This document shows, piece after piece, positions 21,243 through 31,226 of a stretch of 44,632 nt of DNA. The number at the start of each line of letters is the position of its first letter. Position 1 is the first letter of the stretch. The notes beneath the pieces were generated by a model. It was not told the origin of the DNA. It searched no databases and was given only the letters and a program-made list of their open reading frames with translations. Origin of the DNA: Gammaproteobacteria bacterium (GTDB lineage Bacteria > Pseudomonadota > Gammaproteobacteria > JAADHQ01); contig DRJK01000027.1 of assembly GCA_011052215.1 (NCBI GenBank), positions 1 to 44,632 on the forward strand. Reading direction: 5' to 3'. The position numbers and the translations under genes were made by a program.

Positions 21243-22193
21243 ATGGTTGGCACGATAAAATATCTGTGTCTGGCTATTTTATTCGTTTTGCCGAATGTGA
21301 CTCATGCGGCAAAGTGCCTTTATGTTTCATCCTACCATCAAGGCTATGAGTGGAATGATGGAATAGAAAAGGGCCTGGAAAAAGAGTTGGCCGGGCGATG
21401 CGAGCTAAAAAAGATTTATCTTGATACCAAACGAAACCCGAAAAAAGAATGGGCGAGATGGAAGGCCAAACAGGCATACCAGGTTATTACAGAATATAAA
21501 CCTGATGTTGTTATCGTTTCTGATGATAATGCATCGCGTTATCTTGTTATGCCTTATTTAAAAAACAAGGATATTCCTGTTGTCTTTTGCGGGCTGAACT
21601 GGAGCATGAAAGAATATGGATATCCATACAAAAATATAACCGGTATGATTGAGATAGCACCGATCAAACCACTTATCAAGGAACTAAAATTATTAAGTCG
21701 AAAACCCGGGAGAGGTCTGTATTTATCCAGTGATGTTATAACCGAACACAAGGATTACAGTTATTATAAAAAAGTTTTTTCCAAAAATGGCATCAAGCTC
21801 GATGCGGTTTTCGTCAGAAGCTTCAGGCGATGGATTAGCGAATTCAGAAAGGCCCAGCGTTACGATTTTGTTTTTCTCGGCAACAATGCGGGGATTAACG
21901 ACTGGTATAAACCCGAAGCAATCAGAATTGTAAATAAATATACAAAAAAGGTGGGGGTAACAACCTATAAATGGATGCTTCCTTATGTTTCTCTGGCCCT
22001 GACCAAAATACCCGAGGAACAGGGAGAATGGTCAGCCAGGGCGGCATTGTCTATTCTGGATGGAATGAGCCCGTCACAAATTCCGATCGTTTACAACAGG
22101 TACTGGGATATATGGATTAACCTGTCATTAATCAGAAGAATAAAACTGAAACTCCCTTATGCCTTATATAAAAGGGCCAAGCAGTATCGTTAG
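21243..22193 (+). CDS. periplasmic ABC-type substrate-binding-like protein
   Basis: Signal peptide; AAKCLYVSSYHQGYEWNDGIEKGLEKELAG...PDVVIVSDDNASRYLVMPYLKNKDIPVVFCGLNW; type-1 periplasmic binding fold. Confidence 0.8.
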   Translation: MVGTIKYLCLAILFVLPNVTHAAKCLYVSSYHQGYEWNDGIEKGLEKELAGRCELKKIYLDTKRNPKKEWARWKAKQAYQVITEYKPDVVIVSDDNASRYLVMPYLKNKDIPVVFCGLNWSMKEYGYPYKNITGMIEIAPIKPLIKELKLLSRKPGRGLYLSSDVITEHKDYSYYKKVFSKNGIKLDAVFVRSFRRWISEFRKAQRYDFVFLGNNAGINDWYKPEAIRIVNKYTKKVGVTTYKWMLPYVSLALTKIPEEQGEWSARAALSILDGMSPSQIPIVYNRYWDIWINLSLIRRIKLKLPYALYKRAKQYR

Positions 22194-22195
22194 GA

Positions 22196-24940
22196 ATGGT
22201 TATGAAAGCGATAAAAATTCCATTGAAAGTATTTCTGTTGACGTTGTCAGTAACCATTCTGATGCTGGGCATAGCGGTGGGATTGCTGGTGTGGAAGGAT
22301 TACCAGTCGGCTGAATTTAATTTCAGAAAAGAGTCAGGTAGAATTCATGAGACATTATCACGAAATATTATTAACATTGATTCTGTATTAAGTGGTTTTG
22401 CTGCTTTACATAATGCCATAGAGCTGGTTGATGCTGACCAGTTTTCACAGTATGCACGACATATTCTGAAACATTATCCACTTATTTATTCAATCAAGCT
22501 TCTTGGTAAGGTGGAAAAAAACTTCAGGGAGCAGTTTACCGAGAAAATACGTGAAGAAGGATTTCCGACATTTGAAATAAAGGAAGGAAAACGGAGTGAT
22601 CCTTCAGGCTGGAAGCTGGCTACTTCACGGCCTGTGTATTTCCCAATTACGGCTATTGAGCCGATGTTACCAAGCAGAATAGCGGAAATAGGTTTCGACC
22701 TGAATTCAGATGTAAAGTATCGAGATGTAATCAGATCGGCCATTGAGTCGGGTAATGCATCCTCAGTCTCAACCTATTTACCGGGTAGAGGTGATGGTTA
22801 TATGGTTTTTATGCCTATTTATGCAGGCCGCATACCGCCAGAGAACACTTATGACAGAAAGTCACAGATTCTTTATCTGATTTCAGTGGAGATATTGGCC
22901 AGGGATTTGTTGGCAGGGGTAAAAATTACACCAGGCTTCAATGTTGTTATCTACAAAAAAAATGAGAAACTGCGTGGTTTGAACCGGATAATTCATTTAT
23001 TCCATAATAAAAATATAAAAGAAGGTAAACCTGAAAAAGATGAGTTCAGGTATGACAAGGTTGTTAACATAAATGGTCAGTCAATTCTGCTCTCAATTTC
23101 TTATCCTGTAAGCTATGAGATATTTGGCTCAAAAAAAATAGTTACGACATTCCTGATTTGGGGTGCTTTTGTAATACTTATTCTCTATATATTCAACACA
23201 CATTATGCGAGGCTGGCAGAACGTGAAGAATCACTGTATGCATGGCAGCGGGAGAAGGAGCGGGCCGACGTTACATTGCATTCACTTGCGGACGCAGTTA
23301 TAACAACAAATCTTAATGGTGTTGTTGAATACATGAATCCGGTCGCAGAGAGGCTGACTGGCTGGAAGGCAGCTGATGCGAAAGGCCATGGTATTGAAGA
23401 TGTATTTGTTCTGGTCGATGAGGCAAGCGAAAAGAAAATAACCAGTCCGGCCATCGAGTGTATACAGCGTGGTGTCATGAAGAAATCGGATGCAGATATT
23501 TCGCTTGTCCAAAAAGATGGTGAGTATTGTTCTGTCGATTATTCTATCGCTCCTATGTATGGAAACCAGAATATGGTGTTGGGTGCAGTTCTTATTTTTC
23601 AGGATGTAGGTGCATCACGCATGATGTCAAAGTTACTTGAATACCAGGCAACACATGATGACCTGACTGGCCTTTATAACAGGAGAGAATTTGAGAAGAG
23701 GATGTCCAGGGCGATGGAAAGGGCGTTCAAGCATAATGATCACTACATCCTGATGTACATGGATCTTGATCAGTTTAAGGTAATCAATGATACCTGTGGT
23801 CATGTGGCGGGGGATGTGGTGCTGAGACAAATTACAGAGCTGACCAAACCCCATTTGATGAGCAGAGAGATCATGGCGCGGCTGGGCGGTGATGAATTTG
23901 GTTTGCTACTGGAGGGATATTCACTGAAAGAAGCAAATAAACTTGCAAACAAACTTCTGAAGACAATCCGGAAATACCGCTTCCAGTGGACCGACAAGAT
24001 ATTCGAGATTGGTGTGAGTATCGGGATTGTTGACATTGATTCTGATATGCAGTCAATCAGTAATGTCATGAGCTATGCCGATGCGGCTTGCTACATGGCA
24101 AAAGAAATGGGCGGTAACCATATCCAGGTTTATCAGATGGATGATGATGATTACAAGCATCGGAAAGATCAGATGAACTGGGTACAGCGTATTACCCAGG
24201 CATTTACTGATAACAGGTTTATTTTGTATGCCCAGAAAATTGTTCCATTGCAGGTAGCATCTGATGAAGAGCATTACGAGATTTTGATGAGAATGATTGA
24301 TGACAATGGAGATATCATTGTACCACAGGATTATATTATTGCTGCCGAGCGGTACAGGACGATGAAAGACATTGACAGGTGGGTTATACGTAATTCCTTT
24401 ATTAAAATTAACAAGTACCTTGGCCTTATGAGCGGAGACCCGTCCCTGCCCGTAAAAATGTTTTCCATTAATATTTCAGGTCAGACCTTGAGCAGTCAAA
24501 AGGAACTTGAGTATGTAAGGGAACAATTGCTGGAGTACACGGGGATCAGTCAATATATTATTTTTGAAATAACGGAAACCGCTGCCATCTCCAATCTTGT
24601 CAGTGCCCAGAAGTTTATCGATGAATTCAGGGGAATGGGGGTTAGATTCTCACTTGACGATTTCGGCACGGGTGTAAGTTCATTTAATTATCTTAAAAAT
24701 CTGAAAGTTGACTACCTTAAAATAGATGGAGGCTTTGTCAGGGAGATGATGGAAGATACTGTCGACTATGCTATGGTCAAGTCGATTGCACATATAGGCA
24801 GTGTTATGGGAATAAAAACAATTGCGGAGCATGCCGAAAAAGAGATTATATGTGATAATTTACGTGAAATGGGTGTTGACTATGCGCAAGGGTTCTATCT
24901 GCATGAACCTGAGGACCTGAAAAATATAATCAGTTCGTAG
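22196..24940 (+). CDS. CHASE-like/PAS/GGDEF/EAL c-di-GMP signalling protein
   Basis: TM-bounded sensor N-terminus; PAS (ITTNLNGVVEYMNPVAERLTGW); GGDEF (MARLGGDEFGLLLEG); EAL-type (HYEILMRM, NISG, EITE, DDFGTG, KTIAEHAE). Confidence 0.94.
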   Translation: MVMKAIKIPLKVFLLTLSVTILMLGIAVGLLVWKDYQSAEFNFRKESGRIHETLSRNIINIDSVLSGFAALHNAIELVDADQFSQYARHILKHYPLIYSIKLLGKVEKNFREQFTEKIREEGFPTFEIKEGKRSDPSGWKLATSRPVYFPITAIEPMLPSRIAEIGFDLNSDVKYRDVIRSAIESGNASSVSTYLPGRGDGYMVFMPIYAGRIPPENTYDRKSQILYLISVEILARDLLAGVKITPGFNVVIYKKNEKLRGLNRIIHLFHNKNIKEGKPEKDEFRYDKVVNINGQSILLSISYPVSYEIFGSKKIVTTFLIWGAFVILILYIFNTHYARLAEREESLYAWQREKERADVTLHSLADAVITTNLNGVVEYMNPVAERLTGWKAADAKGHGIEDVFVLVDEASEKKITSPAIECIQRGVMKKSDADISLVQKDGEYCSVDYSIAPMYGNQNMVLGAVLIFQDVGASRMMSKLLEYQATHDDLTGLYNRREFEKRMSRAMERAFKHNDHYILMYMDLDQFKVINDTCGHVAGDVVLRQITELTKPHLMSREIMARLGGDEFGLLLEGYSLKEANKLANKLLKTIRKYRFQWTDKIFEIGVSIGIVDIDSDMQSISNVMSYADAACYMAKEMGGNHIQVYQMDDDDYKHRKDQMNWVQRITQAFTDNRFILYAQKIVPLQVASDEEHYEILMRMIDDNGDIIVPQDYIIAAERYRTMKDIDRWVIRNSFIKINKYLGLMSGDPSLPVKMFSINISGQTLSSQKELEYVREQLLEYTGISQYIIFEITETAAISNLVSAQKFIDEFRGMGVRFSLDDFGTGVSSFNYLKNLKVDYLKIDGGFVREMMEDTVDYAMVKSIAHIGSVMGIKTIAEHAEKEIICDNLREMGVDYAQGFYLHEPEDLKNIISS

Positions 24941-25045
24941 ATGTCAACAAAGCAATGCATGCCATGGGAGCGGCTTTGTACATAGAATCTTCCACTCCCA
25001 CAATGATAAAAATTTTCCCTGGACAGAAAACAGTTGTTCACTTTT

Positions 25046-25348
25046 TTAACAGGGAAAAACCTTTTTAAATGGCTTGACTGTAACTGATTCAAATACGCCA
25101 TGAGTTGCATATGGGTCGTTATTTGCCCATTCGGTGGCATCCGCCAGTGAGTTGAATTCTGCCACGATCAGGCTGCCGCTGAACCCGGCTTCGCCAGGTT
25201 CTTCTGCATCAATAACCGGGAATGGCCCGGCGATGAGCAGTCTGCCTTCATCCTGTAGTTGTTTCAGGCGTTCAATATGTGATTCCCTCACTGACAGACG
25301 TTTCTCCAGGCTATTCTGACCATCCTGCCCGATTATTGAATAGAGCAT
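25046..25348 (-). CDS. yciI: YciI-like protein
   Basis: [44 protein letters not shown]. Confidence 0.92.
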   Translation of the reverse strand: MLYSIIGQDGQNSLEKRLSVRESHIERLKQLQDEGRLLIAGPFPVIDAEEPGEAGFSGSLIVAEFNSLADATEWANNDPYATHGVFESVTVKPFKKVFPC

Positions 25349-25351
25349 CGT

Positions 25352-25924
25352 TTACTCCTCGTCTGGTGTTTCTTCGTTTGTTATATGACGGGACAGAAAA
25401 ACCCCCTGGATAACAACGAACAGGAAGGTAAGGCCAAGTAAACCGTATACTTTAAATCCGACCCAGGTTTCTTCATCGAAATTTCTGAATACATAGACAT
25501 TCAGAAATCCCATGCCGATAAAAAATAAGGCCCAGCTGGAATTCAGGCGGCCCCAGATATTTTTTGGTACAGTGATGGCGCTCGACATCATCCTTTCTAC
25601 GATCGTTTTTTCACCAATAAAATGGCTCGAGAGGAAGGCAAGACCAAATAGCCAGTTAACGACACTGACTTTCCACTTTATATAGATGGGATCATGCAAG
25701 AGTATGGTCGCGCCGCCAAATATTGTTACCAGTACAACGGTGATGACATGCATTTTTTCTATTTTGTTATGTCTTATCCAGTTGTAGGCAAGCTGGATAA
25801 TGGTGGCGACAATAATTGCCCCCGTTGCTGCAAAAATTGCATCTTCACTATCAAAATAGGCCTTGTAAATCTGGTATACGGCATAGAAGGAAATGAGTGG
25901 GAAAAAATCAAATAAAAATTTCAT
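25352..25924 (-). CDS. yciB: inner-membrane septation protein A family
   Basis: MKFLFDFFPLISFYAVYQIYKAY...LLHDPIYIKWKVSVVNWLFGLAFLSSHFIGEKTIVERMM. Confidence 0.95.
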   Translation of the reverse strand: MKFLFDFFPLISFYAVYQIYKAYFDSEDAIFAATGAIIVATIIQLAYNWIRHNKIEKMHVITVVLVTIFGGATILLHDPIYIKWKVSVVNWLFGLAFLSSHFIGEKTIVERMMSSAITVPKNIWGRLNSSWALFFIGMGFLNVYVFRNFDEETWVGFKVYGLLGLTFLFVVIQGVFLSRHITNEETPDEE

Positions 25925-26107
25925 AATTAAGGGTCTTGTAAATATTATTTTTGGTGTATTAAGGGTATAATCAGCGCCACTTCATTTCGGGCTTGTTTAT
26001 TGCTAGAGCCATTCTATCATTAAATCAGGTGTTACAAACGATAAAACCCTGGCCGGATGCAATCATTCGGTTACGGGTCTTATATTACAGCCAGTTTAAC
26101 ATTATAT

Positions 26108-26935
26108 ATGCAATACGATTTACATACTCATTCCACTGTTTCAGATGGCACCATGACCCCGACCGAGCTGGTTCAGCATGCCGGTAAAAATGGCGTGGAT
26201 GTGCTTGCGTTAACTGACCACGATTCAACCGGCGGGATTAACGAGGCCATGGATGCCGCCAGGGCAACAGGAATATCGCTGATTGGTGGGGTTGAGATAT
26301 CAGTAAAATGGGAGCGTATGACTGTCCATATTCTCGGGTTGGACATTGATCCCGGTGGCGCAACCTTACAGGAAGGCCTGGCCAGGCTGAGGGTATCCCG
26401 TCAATGGAGGGCGGAGGAAATTGGCAGAAAACTGGATAAAGCGGGGTTTCAAAATGCCTATGAGGGTGCAAAAAAATATGCCAGCGGGCAGTTGATCGGC
26501 AGGGCGCATTTTGCCCGGTATATTGTTGAATGCGGGAAGGCATCAACGGTTTCCGATGTGTTCAGGAAATACCTTGTTAAAAACAAACCCGGGCATGTAA
26601 CAGGACAATGGGCCACTCTTGAAGACGCGGTAGGGTGGATCACGGATGCCGGTGGTTATGCTGTTATTGCTCACCCGGGCCGCTACAAGATGTCGGCAAC
26701 CAAATTCCGTCGGTTTATAGAGCAATTCAGGGAAAATGGCGGTGTGGGTATTGAGGTTGTCTCCGGCAGCCATAGCCCGAGTGACCGGCATAATATGGCC
26801 CAGTATGCCAAGCGCTACGGGTTATATGCATCCCAGGGTTCGGATTACCATGGCCCTGAAAATCCCTGGATAGAGATCGGGCGTCTTCAGGATCTTCCTG
26901 AAGGTTGCAAGCCGGTCTGGGCACTCTGGTCATAA
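26108..26935 (+). CDS. rnm: PHP-domain phosphoesterase (Rnm/YciV-like 5'-3' exonuclease)
   Basis: MQYDLHTHSTVSDGTMTPTELVQHAGKNGVDVLALTDHDSTGGI. Confidence 0.9.
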   Translation: MQYDLHTHSTVSDGTMTPTELVQHAGKNGVDVLALTDHDSTGGINEAMDAARATGISLIGGVEISVKWERMTVHILGLDIDPGGATLQEGLARLRVSRQWRAEEIGRKLDKAGFQNAYEGAKKYASGQLIGRAHFARYIVECGKASTVSDVFRKYLVKNKPGHVTGQWATLEDAVGWITDAGGYAVIAHPGRYKMSATKFRRFIEQFRENGGVGIEVVSGSHSPSDRHNMAQYAKRYGLYASQGSDYHGPENPWIEIGRLQDLPEGCKPVWALWS

Positions 26936-26940
26936 TCGCA

Positions 26941-27561
26941 ATGAGCCAATTTTTCCAGGTCCATCCCGATAACCCGCAGTTACGCCTGATACGCAGCAGT
27001 GTTGAAATACTGGGGCAAGGGGGAGTGATTGTCTATCCAACAGACTCCAGTTATGCCATCGGGTGCCTGATAGGGGATAAGGCCGCGATGGACAGGATAA
27101 GGAAAATTCGACAATTGACCAAAAACCATAATTTCACCCTGGTGTGCAGGGATTTATCCGAGATTTCCAAATATGCAAAGGTTGATAACAGCGCATACAG
27201 GATAATCCGCAAGCTTGCCCCGGGTCCTTATACGTTTATTTTCAAGGCAACGCATGGTGTCCCGAAAAGATTACAGCATCCGAAGAAAAAAACGATTGGT
27301 ATTCGTGTCCCGAATAATCCGATAGTAGATGCCCTGTTGAATGAGCTGGGTGAGCCGATAATGAGTTCAACGTTGATTTTACCGGGCGAGGGACTTCCGA
27401 TGAACGATCCATTTGAGATACGAGAGCGTATGCAGCATGATGTAGACCTTGTAATTGACGGGGGGCATTGCGGGCTGGAGGCAACGTCCGTTATTGATTT
27501 CCTTGATGATACCCCACATGTTACAAGGGCAGGATGCGGTGATGTTTTCATGTTTAGCTAG
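26941..27561 (+). CDS. yciO: L-threonylcarbamoyladenylate synthase-type protein (YciO/Sua5 family)
   Basis: MSQFFQVHPDNPQLRLIRSSVEILGQGGVIVYPTDSSYAIGCLIGDKAAMDRIRKIRQL. Confidence 0.93.
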   Translation: MSQFFQVHPDNPQLRLIRSSVEILGQGGVIVYPTDSSYAIGCLIGDKAAMDRIRKIRQLTKNHNFTLVCRDLSEISKYAKVDNSAYRIIRKLAPGPYTFIFKATHGVPKRLQHPKKKTIGIRVPNNPIVDALLNELGEPIMSSTLILPGEGLPMNDPFEIRERMQHDVDLVIDGGHCGLEATSVIDFLDDTPHVTRAGCGDVFMFS

Positions 27562-27574
27562 TGCCACCTGAATT

Positions 27575-27838
27575 GTGAATACCTTTATGTTGATATTCCT
27601 GTTTCCAGCAATTGCCGGTATGATATATGCGGGTTTTATCATTCGTGATGTTGTATTCAGCTCACAGAAAAAACCTGTTTGTAACAAGGCATTTTTTCGG
27701 GCATGGCTGAGGCATGTGCTGATCATCAAGACACCAAAGCGCCACAAGCCATTCGCTATTCTGTTTTGTGTATCACTGCTTGCCATTATCCTGATATTAT
27801 TAAATATAAATTATCACTGTTGTCCCGTTAAGCCATGA
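27575..27838 (+). CDS. small hydrophobic ORF, C-terminus read from MITE
   Basis: 87-aa ORF with hydrophobic N- and C-terminal segments; last codons and stop lie in the repeat starting at 27815. Confidence 0.35.
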   Translation: MNTFMLIFLFPAIAGMIYAGFIIRDVVFSSQKKPVCNKAFFRAWLRHVLIIKTPKRHKPFAILFCVSLLAIILILLNINYHCCPVKP

Positions 27839-28046
27839 CGAATGTAGCTGAAATGTAAGCGGCAAGTGCGTTTCGGGCCAATCTGCAATCCGGACATGAA
27901 ACCGGCAAGCCGGATCAAGACACGCAAAACATGCCATCCATGGCGGCCCGGCAGCCGCATCCGTGCGGCAGACGGTCTTGATCAGGCATAACGATTCCAT
28001 GTCCTCACATTGTCATGTGCTTCATTAAGTTAGCGGGACAGCAATG
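27815..28046 (+). mobile_element. MITE-like element family 1, copy 1
   Basis: Ends CACTGTTGTCCCGTTAA / TTAGCGGGACAGCAATG (inverted); flanked by direct repeat ATAAATTAT (27806-27814 and 28047-28055); no ORF. Confidence 0.85.
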
Positions 28047-28153
28047 ATAAATTATATAAAACAATAAGATAAACAATAAACCTCTAATGATTCTCATAAA
28101 AAACCGGTACATGTTTTTACAGAATCCCGAACTTGCGAGTGTATAATCCGGTG

Positions 28154-28849
28154 ATGGAAGAACTCAGTACCCTGCAAAAAATAGCCGTCAGTATATTGCC
28201 CATATTGTTCGCCATTACTGTTCATGAAACAGCACATGGCTGGGTGGCAAGTCGTCTTGGTGATTCTACCGCAAAGATGATGGGGCGTTTGACCCTTAAC
28301 CCGATCAAGCATATTGATCTGATCGGTACAGTTTTAATACCCATCCTGACCATCGTGACGGCGGGTTTTATTTTCGGCTATGCCAAACCGGTCCCTGTCA
28401 ATTACCAGAACCTGAGGCATCCAAAAAGGGATATGGCCCTGGTGGCATTGGCAGGGCCCGTATCCAACCTGCTGATGGCCCTGTTATGGGTTATCTGGAT
28501 TCGCCTTGCCACGTTTATCCCTGATCAATACCTCTCGGCAAGCCTGTTTGCCCTGGCTACCGGGGTGATTGGTATACTGATCAATCTGGTTCTGATGATC
28601 CTCAATATGCTGCCCCTGCCGCCGCTGGATGGAGGCCGGGTATTGATCGGTGTATTACCTGAACCCTATTCAACGGTTGTCGGCAGGATAGAGCCTTACG
28701 GGTTTATAATCTTGATCCTGCTACTGGTAATGGGAGTACTGGGCAGCATAATGTGGCCGGCAATTATCTATTTTCTGGCGTGGTTTTCTGATCTTGCTGG
28801 CTTGTCAGTAGATCAACTCCGCTATATTTTGCATGTAATCGGGTTCTAA
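28154..28849 (+). CDS. site-2 protease family (M50) membrane protein
   Basis: ITVHETAHGWVASRLGDSTAKMMGRLTLNPIKHIDLIGT; NMLPLPPLDGGRV; start ATG 28154 preferred over 28133. Confidence 0.93.
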   Translation: MEELSTLQKIAVSILPILFAITVHETAHGWVASRLGDSTAKMMGRLTLNPIKHIDLIGTVLIPILTIVTAGFIFGYAKPVPVNYQNLRHPKRDMALVALAGPVSNLLMALLWVIWIRLATFIPDQYLSASLFALATGVIGILINLVLMILNMLPLPPLDGGRVLIGVLPEPYSTVVGRIEPYGFIILILLLVMGVLGSIMWPAIIYFLAWFSDLAGLSVDQLRYILHVIGF

Positions 28850-28870
28850 AACCGAATCAAGGAGGTATCA

Positions 28871-30088
28871 TTGAATTCTGTCGTTACGCAACAGCGGGTA
28901 CTCTCGGGTATGCGTCCCACGGGAGGGTTACATCTGGGGCACTATCACGGGGTATTGAAAAACTGGATCAAGCTACAGCATGAATACGAGTGTTTTTTCT
29001 TTGTTGCTGACTGGCATGCATTGACCACCCATTATGAAGAGGCCTCGACGATAGACGGCCATGTGTGGGATATGGTCATAGACTGGCTGGCAGCCGGGGT
29101 CAATCCCGGCTCTGCGAAATTATTCATCCAGTCACGTGTGCCGGAACATGCAGAATTACATTTATTATTGTCAATGGTAACGCCGCTTGGATGGCTTGAG
29201 CGTGTACCGTCATATAAGGATCAGCAGGAAAAATTAAAGGAAAAAGACCTGTCTACCTATGGTTTTCTCGGTTATCCATTATTGCAGAGCGCGGATATTC
29301 TGATGTACAAGGCCGGGCTGGTACCGGTCGGAGACGATCAGGTTGCCCATGTCGAGCTGACACGTGAGGTTGCCAGACGGTTTAACCATTTATACGGTCG
29401 TGAGGCGGGTTTTGAAGAAAAGGCGGAAGCGGCGATAAAAAAAATGGGTAAAAAAAATGGCAGGCTTTACAAGTCCCTGCAAACCCGATATCGGGAAAAA
29501 GGTGATCACGATGCACTGGATACGGGCCGCGCCCTGCTGGACGCACAACAGAACCTGACAATCGGAGACAAGGAACGGCTGTTTGGTTACCTTGAGGGCA
29601 GTGGAAGGATGATCCTGGTAGAGCCTGAATCCATGCTGACCATGGCATCCAGGATGCCGGGTCTGGACGGGCAAAAGATGTCGAAATCCTATAACAACAC
29701 GATCCCCCTGAGGGAGGATCCTGCGGTGATAGAGCAAAAACTCCGTACAATGCCGACGGATCCGGCGCGCGTCAGGCGCACCGATGCCGGTAACCCGGCT
29801 AAATGTCCGGTTTGGCAGTTGCATGAAGTATACACAGATGATGAGGTCAGAAAGTGGGTCCAGGAGGGCTGTACCACGGCCGGTATTGGCTGTGTCGATT
29901 GCAAACAGCCGGTTATCGATGCCGTATTGAAGGAGCTGGAACCGATCAGGGATCGGGCAAAACAATTTATTGAGGATCCCAATACGCTACGTGCTATCAT
30001 TGCTGAAGGTTGTGAGGCGGCCAGGGATGTAGCCCGTGACACCATGGAAGAGGTCAGGGAAGCGATAGGATTATCATATAAAAATTAA
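28871..30088 (+). CDS. trpS: tryptophanyl-tRNA synthetase (TTG start)
   Basis: RVLSGMRPTGGLHLGHYHGVLKNW; GLDGQKMSKSYNNTI. Confidence 0.96.
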   Translation: MNSVVTQQRVLSGMRPTGGLHLGHYHGVLKNWIKLQHEYECFFFVADWHALTTHYEEASTIDGHVWDMVIDWLAAGVNPGSAKLFIQSRVPEHAELHLLLSMVTPLGWLERVPSYKDQQEKLKEKDLSTYGFLGYPLLQSADILMYKAGLVPVGDDQVAHVELTREVARRFNHLYGREAGFEEKAEAAIKKMGKKNGRLYKSLQTRYREKGDHDALDTGRALLDAQQNLTIGDKERLFGYLEGSGRMILVEPESMLTMASRMPGLDGQKMSKSYNNTIPLREDPAVIEQKLRTMPTDPARVRRTDAGNPAKCPVWQLHEVYTDDEVRKWVQEGCTTAGIGCVDCKQPVIDAVLKELEPIRDRAKQFIEDPNTLRAIIAEGCEAARDVARDTMEEVREAIGLSYKN

Positions 30089-30092
30089 CTGG

Positions 30093-30259
30093 CTAGGAGT
30101 CTGTCGGATTCAGGATGAATCTACTGCGAAAAATCCATTTTGGCCAGATTTCCCGATCATTTTCGTTAAATAGGCCGGCTATTCGCCTCAAATGATCGAA
30201 AAATCTGACTCAAAATGGCTTTCTCTCACTACGATCACCTAAACCCGACAGGCCCCTAG
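30093..30259. mobile_element. MITE-like element family 2, copy A
   Basis: CTAG-GAGTCTGTCGGATTCAGG ... CCTAAACCCGACAGGCCC-CTAG; interior also self-complementary (CCATTTTGGCCAGATTTCCCGATCATTT / AAATGATCGAAAAATCTGACTCAAAATGG). Confidence 0.75.
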
Positions 30260-30299
30260 AATATTTATAAATAACATTAAATATAAAACGCAAACACTG

Positions 30300-31214
30300 A
30301 TGAGCGAAGAAGAAAAGGCAAAGCTGTCCCTGGTTCCAGGCTCCGGTATCAAACCAGACCCGGAAGAGGGCAATCCAGCTAGAGGTGTGCCGGTGCAAAA
30401 AGAGATGCCCTTTGCCGTTGTTCAGGGTGAGGCGATAACGGTACTCCCGCAGGATCTCTACATACCCCCCGACGCACTGGAAATTTTCCTGGAGGCCTTC
30501 GAAGGTCCGCTTGATCTGTTGCTTTACATGATCAAGCGCCAGAACCTCGATATACTGGATATTCCGATTGCTGAAATCACCCGGCAATATATGGAATATA
30601 TCGAGTTGATGAAGGAAATGAGGCTGGAACTGGCAGCCGAATACCTCGTTATGGCGGCCATGCTGGCAGAAATCAAATCCAGGATGTTGCTGCCCCGGGT
30701 CGTAGAATCAGATGTCGATGATAATGACCCCAGGGCTGAGCTGGTCAGGCGCTTGCAGGAATACGAGCGCTTCAAGCAGGTAGCAGAAGATATAGACAGA
30801 TTGGCCAGAATGGGGCGTGAGCTGCATCCGGTCAGGGTGAGTTTTGTTGAAAAGACTGTTGTAAAAATGGAGCCGGAAGTAGACCTGAAAGAACTGCTTC
30901 TTGCATTCAAGGATGTACTTCATCGCGCAGAATTATTTTCAAATCATCACATAAAAATGGAACCCCTGTCTGTCCGCGAAAGGATGTCTGCGGTATTGAG
31001 TTCGGTTGAAGCAGGAAAATTTACAAAATTCACATCACTGTTTGATGTACAGGAAGGGAAAATGGGCGTGGTGGTTACCTTGCTGGCCATTCTTGAGCTT
31101 ATCAAGGAGTCGTTGATTGAATTGGTACAGACGGAGCCGTTTAGCCCTATACACGTAAAAGCGGTGGCGTCCAGTGAACAGAAACCGGTGCTTGTTGAAA
31201 ACGAGTCAAATTAA
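30300..31214 (+). CDS. scpA: segregation and condensation protein A
   Basis: LEIFLEAFEGPLDLLLYMIKRQNLDILDIPIAEITRQYMEYIE. Confidence 0.96.
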   Translation: MSEEEKAKLSLVPGSGIKPDPEEGNPARGVPVQKEMPFAVVQGEAITVLPQDLYIPPDALEIFLEAFEGPLDLLLYMIKRQNLDILDIPIAEITRQYMEYIELMKEMRLELAAEYLVMAAMLAEIKSRMLLPRVVESDVDDNDPRAELVRRLQEYERFKQVAEDIDRLARMGRELHPVRVSFVEKTVVKMEPEVDLKELLLAFKDVLHRAELFSNHHIKMEPLSVRERMSAVLSSVEAGKFTKFTSLFDVQEGKMGVVVTLLAILELIKESLIELVQTEPFSPIHVKAVASSEQKPVLVENESN

Positions 31215-31226
31215 ATAGCAGGGTTA

